Below are positions 5,757 through 12,171 of a stretch of 12,609 nucleotides of DNA, piece after piece. The notes beneath the pieces are model-generated. The model made no database searches, was not told the DNA's origin, and saw nothing but the letters and a program-made list of their open reading frames with translations. The translations under genes were made by a program, and so were the position numbers. Source of the DNA: Gammaproteobacteria bacterium (GTDB lineage: Bacteria > Pseudomonadota > Gammaproteobacteria > Pseudomonadales > Pseudohongiellaceae); the NCBI GenBank assembly GCA_003514305.1, contig DORE01000041.1, positions 1 to 12,609 of the forward strand. The letters are read 5' to 3'. Positions within the stretch are counted from its first letter, which is position 1. Every line of letters begins with the position of its first letter.

Positions 5757-6392
5757 TCACAGGGTATAGCGGTACCCCACCGTTACAGCATCAAAGCTAT
5801 CATTTTGGTCCACATTCAACTCAATACTGTGATGTTCCCTAAACCAGAGTGCCGCACCTATTGAAGTCGTGCTGTCAGAGTTCTCCTCATCAGAATCTGA
5901 GAAACCACCGCTGACCTCCAAGGTGCCCGGCACAACCCAAATACGGGTAAACAGGCCGTACGATAGTGCGCTGTCGTCTTCGGTGGCACAGATGTTATCC
6001 GCGCAAGCTTCGACCTCGTTGCCCACATAGCCAACGCGGGGAATAAGGTCTACACGATCCCCAATGGGAATAGGTACAAACAGGTTTAAGCTAATTGAGG
6101 AGTTGGTGATTTCGGTGCGATTGCCTTCGTTGGTAAAAATACCCGCTGACGCCCCGATTGCCAGGTTATCAGCCAACTGAACCGCACCATTGATACCGGC
6201 AGCACCGAAGTCCTCGTAAACCTCATTCAGAAAAACGATTTCCTCATCCGGCGTTACCCGCCCCAGGTACCCGCCGACGGTGCTGTATGAAAAATTGCTT
6301 TTGCCGATACCGGATTGAGTTTCTTCCGCAAACAGCGGAGTGGTTGTCATAGCCAGAACAGCCGTAAGGGCTACTGCGTTCCTTTTTCGCAT
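5757..6392 (-). CDS. Exported outer-membrane beta-barrel-like protein
   Basis: This 211-residue protein begins with a signal peptide (MRKRN, hydrophobic core, cleavage after LFA at about 22). The mature part is made of alternating polar and hydrophobic strands rich in Gly and aromatic residues (YSTVGGYLG, LAIGASAGIF, ISLNLFVPIPIGDRVDLIPRVGYVG, LSYGLFTRIWVV, LEVSGGFSDS, IGAALWF), and it ends in a short amphipathic strand VTVGYRYTL. This is the pattern of small 8- to 10-strand OmpA/OmpW-like barrels, though no named family is recognised. C130 and C135 could form a disulfide in a loop. A good ribbon-type ribosome site, AGAGGAAAC, lies just before ATG, and the gene starts 11 bases after the stop of the upstream Cys-rich gene, so the two form an operon. 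Confidence 0.75.
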   Translation of the reverse strand: MRKRNAVALTAVLAMTTTPLFAEETQSGIGKSNFSYSTVGGYLGRVTPDEEIVFLNEVYEDFGAAGINGAVQLADNLAIGASAGIFTNEGNRTEITNSSISLNLFVPIPIGDRVDLIPRVGYVGNEVEACADNICATEDDSALSYGLFTRIWVVPGTLEVSGGFSDSDEENSDSTTSIGAALWFREHHSIELNVDQNDSFDAVTVGYRYTL

Positions 6393-6403
6393 TTTGTTTC
6401 CTC

Positions 6404-6934
6404 TTATTGTGGCGTGACTTTACTGTCACTGGATTTATGCTGTGCCTTCAACTCCCGATAAACTTCACAAGCCTTATCCCGCTCTCGCGCTAACCTGGGA
6501 TCGCTATTACCCATGGCCGAAACCGTCGCCGCATTGCAGGCCTGCCGGGCATCTTCCAAGCTGGAGAGCATTCGGGCGGAGCCGATACTGGCAACTGTGG
6601 GCTTGAACGACACAGCAGCATTGCAGTACATATTCTGGATTTTCACCTGCCGCCAGTCGCCTGCCGACGACTGCTTCAATTCCGAACACAACGCATTGAA
6701 AAGCCGAGAAGCCTTAACGGTACACTCGGAAAACTGGCTAATGTTTTGTTGGTAGTTTGCACAGACACTTTCCGGACGCACTCGCCAAAGTTGATGCTGG
6801 TATGAGACAGGAACACCCTCGTATTCGACAACGACGGGACTAACCTCAAGATTTCTGGTTTCATCGAAATGATTCGATACCGTCGACTGCACAGTATTCA
6901 GGTAAGCGGAAAACACCAAACTCACTGGGTCCAA
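6404..6934 (-). CDS. Cys-rich protein of unknown function, operon partner of the barrel protein
   Basis: The ORF encodes up to 176 residues. The start is uncertain: TTG at 6932-6934 has GGAG 9 bases upstream, and GTG at 6925 is an alternative; no ATG fits, and an in-frame TGA lies about 50 bases further up. There is no convincing signal peptide from either start, although the barrel partner is exported, so the true N-terminus may have been lost or shifted. Six Cys (58, 71, 83, 104, 133, 156) are spread evenly, suggesting disulfides in an oxidising compartment. The C-terminus is charged and helical. No family is recognised. It lies next to the terminal attC-like site of array 1 and may have been truncated by an old recombination event there. 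Confidence 0.6.
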   Translation of the reverse strand: MDPVSLVFSAYLNTVQSTVSNHFDETRNLEVSPVVVEYEGVPVSYQHQLWRVRPESVCANYQQNISQFSECTVKASRLFNALCSELKQSSAGDWRQVKIQNMYCNAAVSFKPTVASIGSARMLSSLEDARQACNAATVSAMGNSDPRLARERDKACEVYRELKAQHKSSDSKVTPQ

Positions 6935-7025
6935 GGTTTTGTACTCCGATACAGATCCAGACTGGGGATAATAAATTCAGGCCACGCATTCCGCACCTGA
7001 ACAGTAAATTTAAAGAAATTTTGAA

Positions 7026-7086
7026 CCATTACGTAGAGCGAAACGGCGTCTCATCAGATGCGACCGGCTTACTCGGTTCGTTAAGG
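7026..7086 (-). other. Degenerate attC-like site closing array 1
   Basis: On the minus strand CCTTAAC (7080-7086) overlaps the TAA stop of the PIN-like gene. An imperfect palindrome follows (CGGTCGCATC with GATGAGACGCCG; GAG with CTC), then GTAATGG (7026-7032) at the place of the core. The site has the usual 60-bp size, but its third core base is A, not T, so the GTT needed for recombination is broken. It is the last site before the non-cassette genes. Confidence 0.5.
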
Positions 7087-7683
7087 CTTTCCTGGTAACT
7101 GGTAAGTCACCTTCGAGCCGTTAGTTACGACGATCTTTTGCCGGATCAATTCGTCCATAATTTTTCCCAACTCATCCTCTTCAAGCTTCTTCATGAACAA
7201 TGAATTAATCGAGTTGGAGAGTGTTTTCACAGCTCTTGGCTTGGCAGCGCCACGAACCTTGAGAAATTCAACAATTGCGTCGATTCGCTCTGCCATTGAC
7301 TTAGAGTTTGAGATTTTGAGGAGGGGAATTTCGGAAATATCCTTTTCTCTCTGGGCATAAATGCGCTTGGTCTTAAGATGCTTAATCAGCGGATCGAAAC
7401 CAGTATCTTTTGAAATTACATGAAAGTAGCAGTCTGGGTCCCTGGCCGCGATGTTTCCCATGTAGAACGCAATATGAAAATCCAACGCATTCGGGCCATT
7501 TCCCTCAATTTTCACATACTCTGCGTCAGCGCCAAGAGACTGCATGGCGCAAGCCAAATCGAATGAGATCTTTACCTGTTTCGAGCCAACGAAAACGATA
7601 ACTTTAAAACCGTGCCCCTTGAGCAGCTCGAGATTTTTTGGCTGAACGTTTTCGAAATCGATCAGTACGTAATTGGTTTTCAC
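7081..7683 (-). CDS. PIN-like (NYN/PIN_7 type) predicted ribonuclease
   Basis: The preferred start is GTG at 7681-7683 with GAGGAAG five bases upstream, giving 200 residues; a TTG start 24 bases further up is less likely. The N-terminal 120 residues form a PIN-like nuclease domain: strand plus D9-F-E11-N12 (LIDFENVQPKNLELLKG), D68 in GNGPNALDFH, and S-K-D93-T-G-F-D97-P, the acidic set that binds metal in NYN/PIN enzymes. The last 70 residues are basic and helical (winged-helix or OST-HTH-like appearance). The family is predicted to cleave RNA. Stand-alone members are common in accessory DNA; a defence or toxin-like role is plausible but inferred. It is the fourth cassette of array 1, between attC-like sites at 7712-7789 and 7026-7086. 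Confidence 0.82.
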   Translation of the reverse strand: MKTNYVLIDFENVQPKNLELLKGHGFKVIVFVGSKQVKISFDLACAMQSLGADAEYVKIEGNGPNALDFHIAFYMGNIAARDPDCYFHVISKDTGFDPLIKHLKTKRIYAQREKDISEIPLLKISNSKSMAERIDAIVEFLKVRGAAKPRAVKTLSNSINSLFMKKLEEDELGKIMDELIRQKIVVTNGSKVTYQLPGKP

Positions 7684-7711
7684 GAATACTTCCTCGCTTC
7701 CTTGCAATTCG

Positions 7712-7789
7712 CCTTAACGCTGAGCTTTGCGGCGATTTTGGAGCCGCGCAGCGGCGGAAAAATTGTCCGGCAACAGCGCTTCGTTGGGC
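7712..7789 (-). other. attC-like recombination site downstream of the AbiC-like gene
   Basis: Read on the minus strand: GCCCAAC inverse core (7783-7789) 5 bases after the TGA stop, an imperfect palindrome (CGCTG with CAGCG, TTGC with GCAA, ATTTT with AAAAT, CCGC with GCGG), then GTTAAGG core (7712-7718). The next gene starts 29 bases further on. Both cores fit the RYYYAAC / GTTRRRY consensus with at most one deviation, and the spacing is that of typical integron attC sites. Confidence 0.75.
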
Positions 7790-7794
7790 GACCG

Positions 7795-8490
7795 TCACCG
7801 TGCTTGAAAGTATGACAATACCTGTTGATCAACGCCCCCAGCACTGCGTATTAAACCGACGACTCGCTCATTTTTGCGCTTGAAATATTGAACCACTGAA
7901 CCCTGTGAGTCAGAAATGCCCTCCAACTCCTGAAGGTAACTACTCAACTCCGAAATTGCCGTAGTAAGCTGCGTGTAAAGGGCCTCTACGACTGTGCCAG
8001 GTGTTCGAGCAACGTTTAAAAACTTCGCAAACGCACCTGTTGGCAGCTGTTCGTTTGATTGGCGATAGACCTCATGAGCGATGTGATCAATGGTGATTTC
8101 TGGTTGTGTCCCAGGCTCGGACACCAAGGTCTGTCGAAGCTGACCAATTTCCTGGTCGATGAGCTGAATTATCCTAATCAGATCCTCCTGTTTTGCAGAG
8201 AGCTTGAGATGGTCAATTTGCTGCTGAGCTGCGTCCGCGGAGCGTCGAAATTCCCCACGCGCTTGTTTGAGCTCAATTCTTTGTATATTGATCGTGTAAA
8301 GCAAGGCGAGAAAAGCCAGAAATGCATAAAGAGGATTTAGCAATCCTCCGAAAAAATCACCGAACTGTGCCCATTTTTCATGCGAGTAAACTGGGCTGCT
8401 CCCATACATGAGTACGTAGCCGACAATAGGGACCAGAAGAATCATAGCAGCAACTATGGCTACCATGATTAAGACCCTGTTTTCCTTCAT
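7795..8490 (-). CDS. Two-TM coiled-coil protein resembling putative phage abortive infection (AbiC-like) proteins
   Basis: The true start is probably ATG at 8488-8490, giving 231 residues, because AAAGGTAGG lies upstream and a hydrophobic helix begins at once. The longer GTG-started frame from 8532 would run through the attC-like site. TM1 covers about residues 7-28; then comes the motif WAQFGDFFGGLLNP (40-53) leading into TM2 (about 53-68), followed by a charged coiled coil (70-122) and a helical cytosolic C-terminus. The W-x-x-F-G-D-F-x-G-G-x-L-N-P block between two TM helices is, from memory, typical of the family annotated as putative phage abortive infection proteins. Members are thought to act at the membrane on infection; no catalytic residues are apparent. 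It is the third cassette of array 1. Confidence 0.75.
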   Translation of the reverse strand: MKENRVLIMVAIVAAMILLVPIVGYVLMYGSSPVYSHEKWAQFGDFFGGLLNPLYAFLAFLALLYTINIQRIELKQARGEFRRSADAAQQQIDHLKLSAKQEDLIRIIQLIDQEIGQLRQTLVSEPGTQPEITIDHIAHEVYRQSNEQLPTGAFAKFLNVARTPGTVVEALYTQLTTAISELSSYLQELEGISDSQGSVVQYFKRKNERVVGLIRSAGGVDQQVLSYFQAR

Positions 8491-8513
8491 TCGAAACCTA
8501 CCTTTTGTTTTAC

Positions 8514-8618
8514 GGCCAACGCGAAAATTCACCGGCGGCCTTTGCGCAGCGAAGCGGAGAAAACGCCGTCCGGTGGAGGCGCTTCATGGCTGTAACGTAC
8601 TGGAATGACTTGTTAATA
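8514..8618 (-). other. attC-like recombination site downstream of the multi-TM protein gene
   Basis: On the minus strand TATTAAC (8612-8618) overlaps the TAA stop of the preceding gene. The central stem is CACCGGaCGGC with GCCGCCGGTG, perfect except for one unpaired A in the 5' arm, and the site ends in GTTGGCC (8514-8520). The next gene starts 24 bases beyond. The unpaired base in the 5' arm is what an attC oriented with the minus-strand genes should show. Confidence 0.75.
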
Positions 8619-9227
8619 GAGGCCTAACAGAAGTCCAGACACGAACGCATACACGAGTATAGCCACCGCTCCCAAGGCAAAACCAACAGCTGTAAAGAAA
8701 AAATACGGCCATATCTTCATAAAGCGCTGTGTCCGTTGTAGCTCGTCTTTCCCATAGTTTTTGGGGAACTCGTGAAGCCGTTCAGCTTCTTCGAGCTCAG
8801 CAAATTGATTGTTAACCTGGGATGCCCTTACCCATGAGGCAAAAATTTCGAACGAAATGAATGCAAGCAGCGATGTGAGTGAAAATAATCCAACAAGCAA
8901 TACTTGCCAGCCGATCAGTTCGTCTCTTGAAAAATTCCAGATAGTAAACAAGCCAGCGTAACCACCCAGAATGATAATGTTTGCGTACTGCTTAGCGTGC
9001 TCGTATGTTCCAGAGACCACCGACTTCTGCTCTTGGATGAATTCATGGAAATCATCTTGACCAGTGTTTTCTTTCTTTGCGTCCTCAATTTCTAAACTGC
9101 TATACGTACTGGTAATTGAATCAAGCGACGCATCTACATGGTCGAGATACATGAACTCGTCTCCCTTCGACCGAGCTTCTCGAACTTCCGCTCGCAAATC
9201 GTCGACGGGATATCTCCAATCCCACAT
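8613..9227 (-). CDS. Multi-TM membrane protein of unknown function (cassette gene)
   Basis: The protein has 204 residues and starts at ATG 9225-9227 with AGGAGA 6 bases upstream, immediately after the GTTAATA core of the attC-like site, a classic cassette start. Residues 1-80 are soluble and acidic (about 35-80 are mostly charged and helical). Hydrophobic segments lie at about 82-98, 106-130 and 174-203; the last is long enough for two short helices. The 131-170 loop is charged (QFAELEEAERLHEF) and helical. This soluble-plus-TM architecture resembles membrane effectors of defence systems, but no family is recognised and that reading is only an analogy. It lies between the OLD cassette and the AbiC-like cassette, each with its own attC, so it is a separate unit and not a subunit by necessity. 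Confidence 0.8.
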   Translation of the reverse strand: MWDWRYPVDDLRAEVREARSKGDEFMYLDHVDASLDSITSTYSSLEIEDAKKENTGQDDFHEFIQEQKSVVSGTYEHAKQYANIIILGGYAGLFTIWNFSRDELIGWQVLLVGLFSLTSLLAFISFEIFASWVRASQVNNQFAELEEAERLHEFPKNYGKDELQRTQRFMKIWPYFFFTAVGFALGAVAILVYAFVSGLLLGLY

Positions 9228-9236
9228 ACAGTCTCC

Positions 9237-9323
9237 TATTAACGCCTCACATGACCGGCAGCAGAAAGCAGAGCGAGGAACGAGCGACGCTTATTGCTGT
9301 CCAAGTGCATGTGATTGTTAGAA
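9237..9323 (-). other. attC-like recombination site downstream of the OLD-family gene
   Basis: This is the clearest site in the window. On the minus strand, TTCTAAC (9317-9323) starts 2 bases after the TAA stop; CACATG pairs with CATGTG, and GGaCAGCA pairs with TGCTGCC with one unpaired A in the 5' arm; the 3' end is GGCGTTAATA with core GTTAATA (9237-9243). The next ATG is 10 bases away. TAACAA at the left end and GGCGTTA at the right end match the form of known attC sites. Confidence 0.85.
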
Positions 9324-9324
9324 A

Positions 9325-11013
9325 TTATGAACCAAATGCTTTAGTGATATTGGCAAAAAGAGGCTTGAAGCCTTTTAGATCCGACGAAGAAATATCCTTG
9401 GACTTCTTAAACTCTTCTAAAAGCTTAGCTTTAAGTTCGCTCTTTGCAGACCTCCTCGCTTTAGTGTCCGTAGATGATAGCTTCATAACGATATCGGTAT
9501 TGCTCCCATATACATTGGATAACACATTTTGAGGTAAAAGCCCTTCAATACAATCTTTACCGGCCTCATCTAGGCCTACCGCCATATGGTCATCATCATT
9601 CTCCAAGCTGAGTTGCGTCATAATCTTTTGCAACTCATTCTTTGCATCCAGATCATATGTAATGTAAACACGATTAAATTTCTCAATCACAAATTTGAGC
9701 ATTATCGAGTTTTTAAGGGCATCCTTACCGCCATATGCGATAACTTCAACGCCTTCGGGTATCGTAAACCCTTTAATTCCTAATGAAGAAATAAACTCTA
9801 AATAGTCTTTATCTATCGGCCCTTCAACTAATACAGCATTATCTCTAGATGCTTTAACCACGTCCCCCCACGGCTCAACGGATTCGTGATTAAGGCCTAA
9901 TATTTCGCCAAATGGTTCCATCCATTTATCACATGATACATCTACAACAACAGTTTCTTTTAGCCTCTTTCTAAATAACTTCCTATCAAGAAGAACATTA
10001 GACTCAGGCTGCTCTTGACAAAGCATATAGGGGCTGTGTGTCGTAATAATAATTTGAATTTCTAGCTCTCTTGCAAGCCCTCTTATAACCCTCCCAAATT
10101 CTGCTTGAGCAGAAGGGTGAAGGAAACTTTCTGGCTCCTCTATGATGATAATAGGAGTAATTCTATTATCATCATTGGATTGCTGTTTCACACGGCTCGC
10201 TGAAAGAATAGACATCATAATTTGAGTCCGGTTTTGTGTTCCAGCACCCCAGTCATCCAAAGGTACTTCCAATCCTTTATCTTTAAGATTTATCCCTAAA
10301 GGGATCGAGTTCCTGAAAAGCCCCTCAAAAACAGTTAGCTCAACTTCATATTTATCTTCTAGCTTTCCCAGAAGACCCGATAGTTCTCCTCGATGCTCTG
10401 ATGCAAATTTCTTGACTTTCTTCCTAATTCTTTCTTGCTCCTTTTGCAATTCTTCTTTTTCGTCTTTTGAAAGCATCATTTCATGAAAGCTTCTGGATCC
10501 AGACGGATGAAGTATTTTATGCCCTCCACTTGTCGAATTGTGTAGAAATACTATATTTGAAGAGGATAGCCTTTGATATATTTCGCCAGTTTCGTATTTT
10601 TCGAGATTTTTTCCATTAATCAGTACCGATACTTCTTTTTCCTCTTTCTCTCTGATTTTCACCTTCACATCTAAAGTGAAGTTTTCATCAAGATCTTCTA
10701 TTTCCGCTATCTTTTTAACAAAACTATAAATCCCTGGGTCGGCCTCTTTTGACGCGCTTAGAAAGTAACTAAATTCAATAGATGCGTCTTCGCCTGCCCA
10801 CTGAGTTTTGGCTGTCGTGTAAGATATTGAATCTTCATCATCAAAAAACAAAAACTCCCTTTCTTTTGATTTAAATAGAGATCGAATGCACTTAATTACC
10901 GAAGTTTTACCGGCATTATTTTTACCACTGATAGACGCGAAGTATCCGTCGAAGGTTAAGGTAACATTTTCAAGTGTTCTGAAATTTTTAATTTCAAGTT
11001 TATCTATTTTCAT
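9325..11013 (-). CDS. OLD-family ATPase with C-terminal TOPRIM nuclease domain
   Basis: This 562-residue protein has an SMC/RecF-type ABC ATPase followed by TOPRIM. Walker A is GKNNAGKTS (30-38) after the typical KIDKLEIKNFRTLENV start, the signature is GAGTQN (256-261), Walker B is IIIIEEPESFLHP (288-300), and the H-loop is ITTHSP (H326). A coiled-coil-like stretch lies at 183-225. TOPRIM follows: VLVEGPID (E397), then a GGKDALK helix and YDLD with D454 and D456, the E and DxD set that binds metal for DNA cleavage. Class 1 OLD nucleases, including P2 Old and GajA of Gabija, act in phage exclusion or defence. No GajB-like helicase is adjacent, so a stand-alone class 1 OLD is the better call. 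The gene is visibly AT-richer than its neighbours, a sign of transfer. It is the first cassette of array 1, 29 bases after the GTTAGAA core. Confidence 0.92.
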   Translation of the reverse strand: MKIDKLEIKNFRTLENVTLTFDGYFASISGKNNAGKTSVIKCIRSLFKSKEREFLFFDDEDSISYTTAKTQWAGEDASIEFSYFLSASKEADPGIYSFVKKIAEIEDLDENFTLDVKVKIREKEEKEVSVLINGKNLEKYETGEIYQRLSSSNIVFLHNSTSGGHKILHPSGSRSFHEMMLSKDEKEELQKEQERIRKKVKKFASEHRGELSGLLGKLEDKYEVELTVFEGLFRNSIPLGINLKDKGLEVPLDDWGAGTQNRTQIMMSILSASRVKQQSNDDNRITPIIIIEEPESFLHPSAQAEFGRVIRGLARELEIQIIITTHSPYMLCQEQPESNVLLDRKLFRKRLKETVVVDVSCDKWMEPFGEILGLNHESVEPWGDVVKASRDNAVLVEGPIDKDYLEFISSLGIKGFTIPEGVEVIAYGGKDALKNSIMLKFVIEKFNRVYITYDLDAKNELQKIMTQLSLENDDDHMAVGLDEAGKDCIEGLLPQNVLSNVYGSNTDIVMKLSSTDTKARRSAKSELKAKLLEEFKKSKDISSSDLKGFKPLFANITKAFGS

Positions 11014-11041
11014 AAAACCTATAATTCCATATGCAATTAGT

Positions 11042-11081
11042 TTCTAACAGCAATTAGATAGCGCGCTTCGTTATCGCAATC
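11042..11081 (-). other. Array-start recombination sequence (attI-like), copy 1
   Basis: This is 33/40 identical to 3328-3367 and on the minus strand ends in a GTTAGAA core (11042-11048), directly before the OLD cassette. A weaker relative of its left part (GATTGC..TAA.GAAGC, 14 of 17 positions) lies at 11195-11211, over the NERD stop codon. The 11082-11209 spacer also contains two small palindromes: AAATCTcAGATTT at 11111-11123 and TAATGC/GCATTA at 11145-11164. No integrase ORF is present nearby. The site could instead be the 3' part of a large attC belonging to the NERD gene. Confidence 0.45.
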
Positions 11082-11209
11082 GTTTGAGCGCCAATAAAAG
11101 CTCAGAGCCAAAATCTCAGATTTCGCCAATTAAACTATTTAAATTAATGCGCTACGCAGCATTAACACTCTGGTCGCACCGTAACCATTTGACAGCTTCT
11201 TTACTGCAA

Positions 11210-11998
11210 TCACGAAGCACCAACCATCCCCCGGCACTTGGGAAATGCCTTACAGCCAAAAAACTCCTTCCCAATATTCTCTCCGCGCTTCACCGTACGC
11301 TTTACCATCTCACCGTGGCACTTCGGGCATCGTGGCTCACTGTTTTTCTTCGCCACGACCTCCTTCACATGCTTAACGTGATTTCTGTGATTTTTGAACG
11401 TAGCCGCCAGCCGCCCGGATTCAATGGCTTCGATCACCTTCTGAACCTCAACATCCGACAGACGCTGCTCAGTTTGGGCTTTGATAAAGCGGACATAGCC
11501 ACCACCGTGGGTCACGTTCTCCGGCATGGGCGTTTTGAACGTCGAATCCCCTACAAAGACCACTACAGAAAGAACCTGCTCATCACTCAGGTCCAAAAGG
11601 TTTTGCAGTGTCTTAACGTGTTTGTAGTTCTGGTGCAGCGGGTTCTGAAATTTCTGCGAGTACTTGAAGATCTTCTGCGTCCAATACCGCTGTTTGGCGT
11701 TACCGAAGATCCAGCCCCTAATGTTCTTGGTTTCCACCACAAACACGCCGTACCGAGAGACGATGATGTGGTCGATCTGGGTAGTGCCGTCTTCGGCGGG
11801 CAGGGTGACGTTTTTGATCAGGTGGTAGCGGGTTTTATCGAGAAACAGTCTGGCAGAAAGGTTAACCGCCGCTTCCCCGGCTTTGCCTTTGAACCAGGGC
11901 GATTTGATGACCGCCGCAACGAGGAAGAACGGAATCAGATACCAGATGGCCGTTGGAATGGCGTTTTGGAGGGTGTGCAATATCTGGGTGTGGTCCAT
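11210..11998 (-). CDS. NERD-domain nuclease-like protein with N-terminal TM helix and C-terminal topoisomerase-type zinc ribbon
   Basis: This is the intact copy, 262 residues, with ATG at 11996-11998 and an AAGGAT ribosome site. One hydrophobic helix (about 18-34) anchors it in the membrane. The NERD (nuclease-related) domain follows: GKAGEAAV (38-45), Q-I-D76-H-I-I, then V-V-E89-T-K91-N-I-R-G, the D...ExK metal-site pattern, and QNPLHQNYKHVKTL (118-131) on a conserved helix. The C-terminus is a four-Cys ribbon (C224-x2-C227 ... C249-x5-C255; CPKCHGEM, FFGCKAFPKC) of the topoisomerase IA type, expected to bind nucleic acid. The family is assumed to process DNA, but its function is largely untested. 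It precedes the attI-like sequence of array 1. A decayed paralogue stands in the same position before array 2. Confidence 0.9.
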   Translation of the reverse strand: MDHTQILHTLQNAIPTAIWYLIPFFLVAAVIKSPWFKGKAGEAAVNLSARLFLDKTRYHLIKNVTLPAEDGTTQIDHIIVSRYGVFVVETKNIRGWIFGNAKQRYWTQKIFKYSQKFQNPLHQNYKHVKTLQNLLDLSDEQVLSVVVFVGDSTFKTPMPENVTHGGGYVRFIKAQTEQRLSDVEVQKVIEAIESGRLAATFKNHRNHVKHVKEVVAKKNSEPRCPKCHGEMVKRTVKRGENIGKEFFGCKAFPKCRGMVGAS

Positions 11999-12096
11999 CC
12001 GTTATCCTTAACAGCGGCGTCAGTCCGTTTCTTATAACTACACACTAGCCTAATCGTAAGGAAACTTCCTACCCGTCGGACGCAAAATTTGGTAAC
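11999..12096 (-). repeat. Upstream region of the intact NERD gene, duplicated at 3746-3841
   Basis: This is the leader partner of the 3746-3841 repeat; the conserved blocks include ACTACACACTAG and AAGAAACGGA. It probably holds the NERD promoter. A GTTAAGG just before the start codon resembles an integron core but is conserved in both copies as part of the ribosome site. The block separates the accessory DNA from the urease-side terminator. Confidence 0.7.
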
Positions 12097-12107
12097 TCGG
12101 ATACGAA

Positions 12108-12136
12108 AAAGCCGCTCAGGTTAAGAGCGGCTTTTA
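12108..12136 (-). terminator. Rho-independent terminator of the ureG-side transcript
   Basis: AAAAGCCGCTC and GAGCGGCTTTT form a perfect 11-bp stem around a 7-base loop (AGGTTAA on the plus strand), and the minus-strand arm ends in a T-run. It lies 36 bases after the stop of the small exported protein and should end the urease-operon transcript before the NERD leader. Confidence 0.88.
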
Positions 12137-12171
12137 GAATCAACAGCGAGCGAATCAGTTGAGGTACTTCC

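Noticed and set aside
7684..7707. TTG start eight codons upstream of the PIN-like gene
   Set aside because: The GTG at 7683 has GAGGAAG at the right distance, and the family normally begins just before the first strand with the D-F-E-N motif.
8491..8532. N-terminal extension of the AbiC-like protein from a GTG at 8532
   Set aside because: The added codons run through the attC-like site core. The ATG at 8490 has a better ribosome site and puts the first TM helix at the N-terminus.
9325..11013. Gabija system (GajA plus GajB)
   Set aside because: The OLD protein fits GajA in domain order, but no UvrD-like helicase gene is next to it; the next gene is a membrane protein in its own cassette.
11999..12012. 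GTTAAGG just before the NERD start as a possible integron core
   Set aside because: There is no palindrome or inverse core at an attC distance, and AAGGAT there serves as the ribosome site; it is conserved in both copies as part of the leader.
11084..12037. Long plus-strand ORF of 317 codons opposite the intact NERD gene
   Set aside because: It is antisense to a gene with clear NERD and zinc-ribbon motifs, lacks a good ribosome site, and has no recognisable domain or sensible hydrophobic pattern.
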